The notes under the pieces: model-generated | What the model saw: the letters and a program-made list of their open reading frames with translations, nothing else | Told to the model about the DNA's origin: nothing | The model's database searches: none | From: Chloroflexota bacterium | Lineage (GTDB): Bacteria > Chloroflexota > Dehalococcoidia > Lucifugimonadales > JADFKI01 | Assembly: GCA_009838595.1 (NCBI GenBank) | Contig: VXRI01000032.1 | Span: 1 to 5,832, forward strand | Length of the DNA stretch: 5,832 bases | Direction of reading: 5' to 3' | Shown: positions 3,455 through 5,832 of the stretch, piece by piece | Layout of the letters: each line of letters begins with the position of its first letter | How positions within the stretch are numbered: the first letter of the stretch is position 1 | Program-made: the position numbers and the translations under genes

Positions 3455-5832
3455 TTATGGGCGCAGTCCGTGCAATTTGCCATCCCAATAGCAATCGTTG
3501 CCCTTGTCGCCGTTCGAGCAGGTCGTATATTTGAATTTAGCTCTATTGGCACCAGTCGCGCCGGTAAAATCGGCGTGAGAGAGATCCGCTCTGATGAAGT
3601 TCGCGTTCTCAATATCTGCGCCGATGAACTTTGCAATCCTCAGATCTGCGCTTTCGAAATTCGCATCTTCCGCGTCGGCATTTATCAGGCTTGCGCCGAG
3701 CATCTTCGCCCTATCAAATTTGGCGTTTCTCAAGTTCGCATTGTTCAGGATGATATTCTCCATCTCCGCGGAATTGAAGACGGCGCGCACCGCATTTGCC
3801 CCGGTAAAGTCTAGCCCTTTCAGCTGCGCCTCTACGAAGCTGGCTTTCTGAATGTTCACTCCCCTAAATATGGGCGGCCGGTCGAAGAAGAATTCATCGA
3901 AATTGACCTCCTTTAGGATAGCGCCCGTTAGGTTCGCGCCCTCCAACTTTATGCCTTCTACATTCGCCCGTGTCAGATCCGATTCGGATAGATCTGCGTT
4001 CGGGAACTTGGTTCGATATAGCGTGGCTCGCGTGAAGTTGGCGCCTTGGAGGTTTGCCCCTGTGAGTTGACTGTGGGAGAGGTCCGCTTCCTCGAAGCTG
4101 ACTCCGGCGAGTTGCGCCCCTAAGGGGAACACGACCTTCTTGAAACTAGCCTCCATGAAAGACTCAATGCCGGATATGTCGGCTTTGTCAAAGCCCGTGG
4201 CGTTGTCGAAGATGGCGCCTTCGACATTTGCGCCGGTCAGGACAGCATTCGTCAATGTGGCATTCTTTAGATTGGCGTTCTTCAGGTTCGCGCCCTTCAG
4301 CGATGCACTCGTCAGGTTGACGAACGCAAGATCGACGCCTTCCAAGTTCGCGTCGTCGAGTCTTGCGTCAACTAGCCTCGCGCCTGTGAGCCCGTTGATG
4401 TTCACAATTGTCTTTATGTCCATGCCAGTCAGTCTGCACCCGTTCAAGTTGGCGCCTGGACGCAGGTTACGACATCGTTGTGTGTCAGCGGCACTCGGTG
4501 CGGTAGGAGTGGGCGTGTGAGTGGGTGCCGGCGTTGGAGTGGGCGTCGGGGTGTCCGTCGGCGCTGGCGTGGGTGTTTCAGTGGGAATGAGCGTCGGCGT
4601 GTTCGTCTGCACGGGCGTGGGCGTCTTTGTAGGCGAAGGCGTGAATGTAGGGCGCAGCGTGGGCGTGCTGGTCGGCATTGGGGTATATGTCGGTGTGCTG
4701 GTGGGGCTTGGCGTGTTTGTAGGCACTACGACAGCAGGAAGTGGCGTATTCGGCCGCACAGGCGTTGCCCTAGGTGTGAGCGTTGGTATAGGTGTGCTCG
4801 TTGGTGGGACGAACGGAACTACCGCCGCGACCGGCGGCGCGGGAGGTGCAGGCTGTGCGGGAGGTGCAGGCGGCGCGGGCGGCACCGGAGCCGGCGCAGC
4901 AACTGACGGAGGAGATGGAGCCGCCAAGAGAGCCCCCATGGGGTTGCCGAGCAATAGGAAAATCACGAATACGGCGGTTGCGGCAGCCAGCAGCGACCAC
5001 ACGAGCACCTTTCGTCTGCTGCGCGGCTGAGGATCGGGAGGAGTGGAAACAGGCGGCGGCGGAACGGGCCGCCGAGGCGCGGGTGGTTCAGGTTTAATGG
5101 GACCAGGCTTCGGCTCGCCGGGCTGTGCGTCTTCGTGGTAAGGGAATGAGTCAATGCGGATTGTCTGCTGCCGCGCGCACCATGTGCAGGCGGTATTGTT
5201 AGGAAAATACCAGTGGTTTGGGTTGACCGCGCACTGCTGCAGGGATTCTATTGCTTCATCCAGAGCGTCTGCCCACTCTCTGGGGGATGGCCGCAGATGC
5301 GGCATTGCATGCCCTTCATCGAAGCATCTGCGAAACAGGTCTCTCAAACTGAGAGGCAGCGATTCCCAGGGCACTCCGCCACGAGGGGGCTGAAGAGGGA
5401 TGGTCAGAAGAGGTCTGTTGCGATGGAGAAAGTATCCGCGCTCTATGCAAGCTTCCACGTGCGGATTTTCGTCATCGCCTGTGTATTTGCCCCTGAACGG
5501 GTGCGCTCCTTCCATCAGAAGCTGATATATGACTACCGCCAGCGCGAAGTTGTCATGATGCACATTTCTGTCAACATCGGCGAATACCTTCCCTTGCAGT
5601 TCCGGCGGCGTGTATTCCGGTTTTCCCACGCGGCAGCGGTGGACGATATTGGGCGTCCTGCGGCTGTCGGTCACTTGAAACGAATCTGCGTCTATGAGTG
5701 TTACCTGATCGTTTTCGGTGATGTACGCATTGGATTCGTTAATGTCGCCCACAAGATAGGTATAATTGATGCCGTGCAACCTATCGAGCGCTATGGCGAT
5801 GCTCTTGGCCACTGAACAGAGGTTGCGATAGT
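3455..5832 (-). CDS. Transmembrane YegI-like atypical protein kinase with Thr-Pro stalk and pentapeptide-repeat ectodomain (N-terminus beyond right edge)
   Basis: Residues are numbered from the codon at 5812-5810; six more in-frame codons (YRNLCS) run off the right edge, so the kinase N-lobe is not seen. The C-lobe has catalytic loop GDINESN (22-28), metal motif DAD in LIDADSFQ (39-46), activation segment VGKPEYTPPELQG (62-74) and HDNFALAVVIYQLLMEG (86-102), as in the YegI-like (COG4248) kinases. A knuckle C194/H200/C209/C212 follows, then a Pro-rich linker, basic RSRRK (264-268), one membrane helix (about 269-290), a Pro/Ala segment (299-332), a Thr-Pro stalk (337-439) and a pentapeptide-repeat region (about 450-762). 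The tail carries C765 and C774. The positive-inside rule places the kinase in the cytoplasm and the beta-helix outside. It probably phosphorylates Ser/Thr in response to an external signal; substrate and ligand are unknown. HRD is replaced by VGD and DFG by DAD, but D23, N28 and D41 remain, so activity is plausible. Relatives often neighbour PP2C and vWA genes, which would lie outside this window. Confidence 0.9.
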   Translation of the reverse strand, partial: YRNLCSVAKSIAIALDRLHGINYTYLVGDINESNAYITENDQVTLIDADSFQVTDSRRTPNIVHRCRVGKPEYTPPELQGKVFADVDRNVHHDNFALAVVIYQLLMEGAHPFRGKYTGDDENPHVEACIERGYFLHRNRPLLTIPLQPPRGGVPWESLPLSLRDLFRRCFDEGHAMPHLRPSPREWADALDEAIESLQQCAVNPNHWYFPNNTACTWCARQQTIRIDSFPYHEDAQPGEPKPGPIKPEPPAPRRPVPPPPVSTPPDPQPRSRRKVLVWSLLAAATAVFVIFLLLGNPMGALLAAPSPPSVAAPAPVPPAPPAPPAQPAPPAPPVAAVVPFVPPTSTPIPTLTPRATPVRPNTPLPAVVVPTNTPSPTSTPTYTPMPTSTPTLRPTFTPSPTKTPTPVQTNTPTLIPTETPTPAPTDTPTPTPTPAPTHTPTPTAPSAADTQRCRNLRPGANLNGCRLTGMDIKTIVNINGLTGARLVDARLDDANLEGVDLAFVNLTSASLKGANLKNANLKNATLTNAVLTGANVEGAIFDNATGFDKADISGIESFMEASFKKVVFPLGAQLAGVSFEEADLSHSQLTGANLQGANFTRATLYRTKFPNADLSESDLTRANVEGIKLEGANLTGAILKEVNFDEFFFDRPPIFRGVNIQKASFVEAQLKGLDFTGANAVRAVFNSAEMENIILNNANLRNAKFDRAKMLGASLINADAEDANFESADLRIAKFIGADIENANFIRADLSHADFTGATGANRAKFKYTTCSNGDKGNDCYWDGKLHGLRP
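3527..4465 (-). repeat. Pentapeptide-repeat region of the kinase protein
   Basis: About 310 residues follow the A(D/N)LXX pattern, for example GANLKNANLKNATLTNAVL and ANFESADLRIAKF. Such tracts fold as a right-handed quadrilateral beta-helix. The register is interrupted twice, around SGIESFMEASFKKVVFPLG (547-565) and around FDEFFFDRPPIF (638-649), which should make loops or bulges on an otherwise smooth surface. DNA copies are divergent, so the array is old rather than recently amplified. Confidence 0.92.
4496..4804 (-). repeat. Thr-Pro-rich low-complexity stalk-coding tract
   Basis: Residues 337-439 of the kinase protein alternate Thr and Pro with occasional Ser, Ala and charged residues (TPTPTPTPAPTHTPTPT and similar). 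An extended, stiff extracytoplasmic spacer is expected, possibly O-glycosylated. The DNA is a run of GT/GGG-rich imperfect repeats on the plus strand, prone to slippage and length variation between strains. Confidence 0.85.
4817..4918 (-). repeat. Pro/Ala-rich repeat tract next to the membrane helix
   Basis: Residues 299-332 read as PAP/PPAPPAPPAQPAPPAPP-type repeats. At DNA level a near-identical unit of about 18 nt (GTGCGGGAGGTGCAGGC on the plus strand around 4850-4875) recurs in tandem, which suggests recent duplication within the linker. Confidence 0.7.
4943..5011 (-). other. Transmembrane helix-coding segment of the kinase protein
   Basis: Residues about 268-290 (LVWSLLAAATAVFVIFLLLG) are a continuous hydrophobic stretch of membrane-spanning length, preceded by the basic cluster RSRRK. 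This predicts a single pass, with the kinase side cytoplasmic and the stalk and pentapeptide region outside. Confidence 0.85.

Noticed and set aside
4511..4551. G-quadruplex candidate in the G-rich strand of the stalk tract
   Set aside because: Four GGG runs exist but loops reach 9 and 15 nt, and the G-richness is explained by Thr/Pro codons.
4521..5030. Plus-strand open frame coding a Gly/Val-rich repetitive protein
   Set aside because: It is the antisense reading of the Thr-Pro and Pro/Ala stalk; repetitive coding DNA gives open frames on both strands.
3455..5812. Kinase gene complete with a GTG start at 5812
   Set aside because: The frame remains open to the window edge, and a start there would lack the whole kinase N-lobe, so this codon is taken as an internal Val.

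Overview
The window is GC-rich bacterial DNA, tightly packed, with four protein genes and no RNA genes, CRISPR array or insertion sequence that I can see. Three traits together suggest a Chloroflexota bacterium, possibly a Dehalococcoidia/SAR202-like lineage: a PAL-like NHL propeller protein, long Thr-Pro-rich extracytoplasmic linkers, and a YegI-like kinase. This placement is an inference from protein style, not from a marker gene.

Layout from left to right. (1) Positions 1-1617, minus strand: the first 539 codons of a single-chain MmeI-like type IIG/IIL restriction-modification enzyme. The nuclease motif, helical connector and methyltransferase motifs I and IV are visible; the DNA-recognition domain lies beyond the left edge. 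(2) Positions 1618-1712: a short divergent intergenic region with a good sigma70-type promoter (TTGACT, 17 nt, TACAAT) reading right and a strong Shine-Dalgarno. (3) Positions 1713-2582, plus: an NHL-repeat beta-propeller resembling peptidyl-alpha-hydroxyglycine alpha-amidating lyase, with the expected catalytic residues present. (4) Positions 2650-3414, plus: a ComF-type phosphoribosyltransferase with a double zinc-binding N-terminus. It has no ATG/GTG/TTG codon that would preserve that N-terminus, so a CTG start is proposed. (5) Positions 3455-5832, minus, convergent with comF: a large membrane protein cut by the right edge. It combines an atypical YegI-like protein kinase, a Cys/His knuckle, one transmembrane helix, a Pro/Ala and Thr-Pro stalk, and a pentapeptide-repeat beta-helix.

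The plus-strand pair (propeller and comF) probably forms one transcription unit. The restriction enzyme diverges from it and the kinase converges on it, so neither is likely to be co-transcribed with the pair. The most unusual object is the kinase: an intracellular atypical kinase joined through a membrane helix and a rigid stalk to an outward-facing pentapeptide beta-helix with two cysteines at each end. By analogy with E. coli yegI-yegK-yegL and TerY-type kinase/phosphatase/vWA modules, partners may lie to the right of the window.
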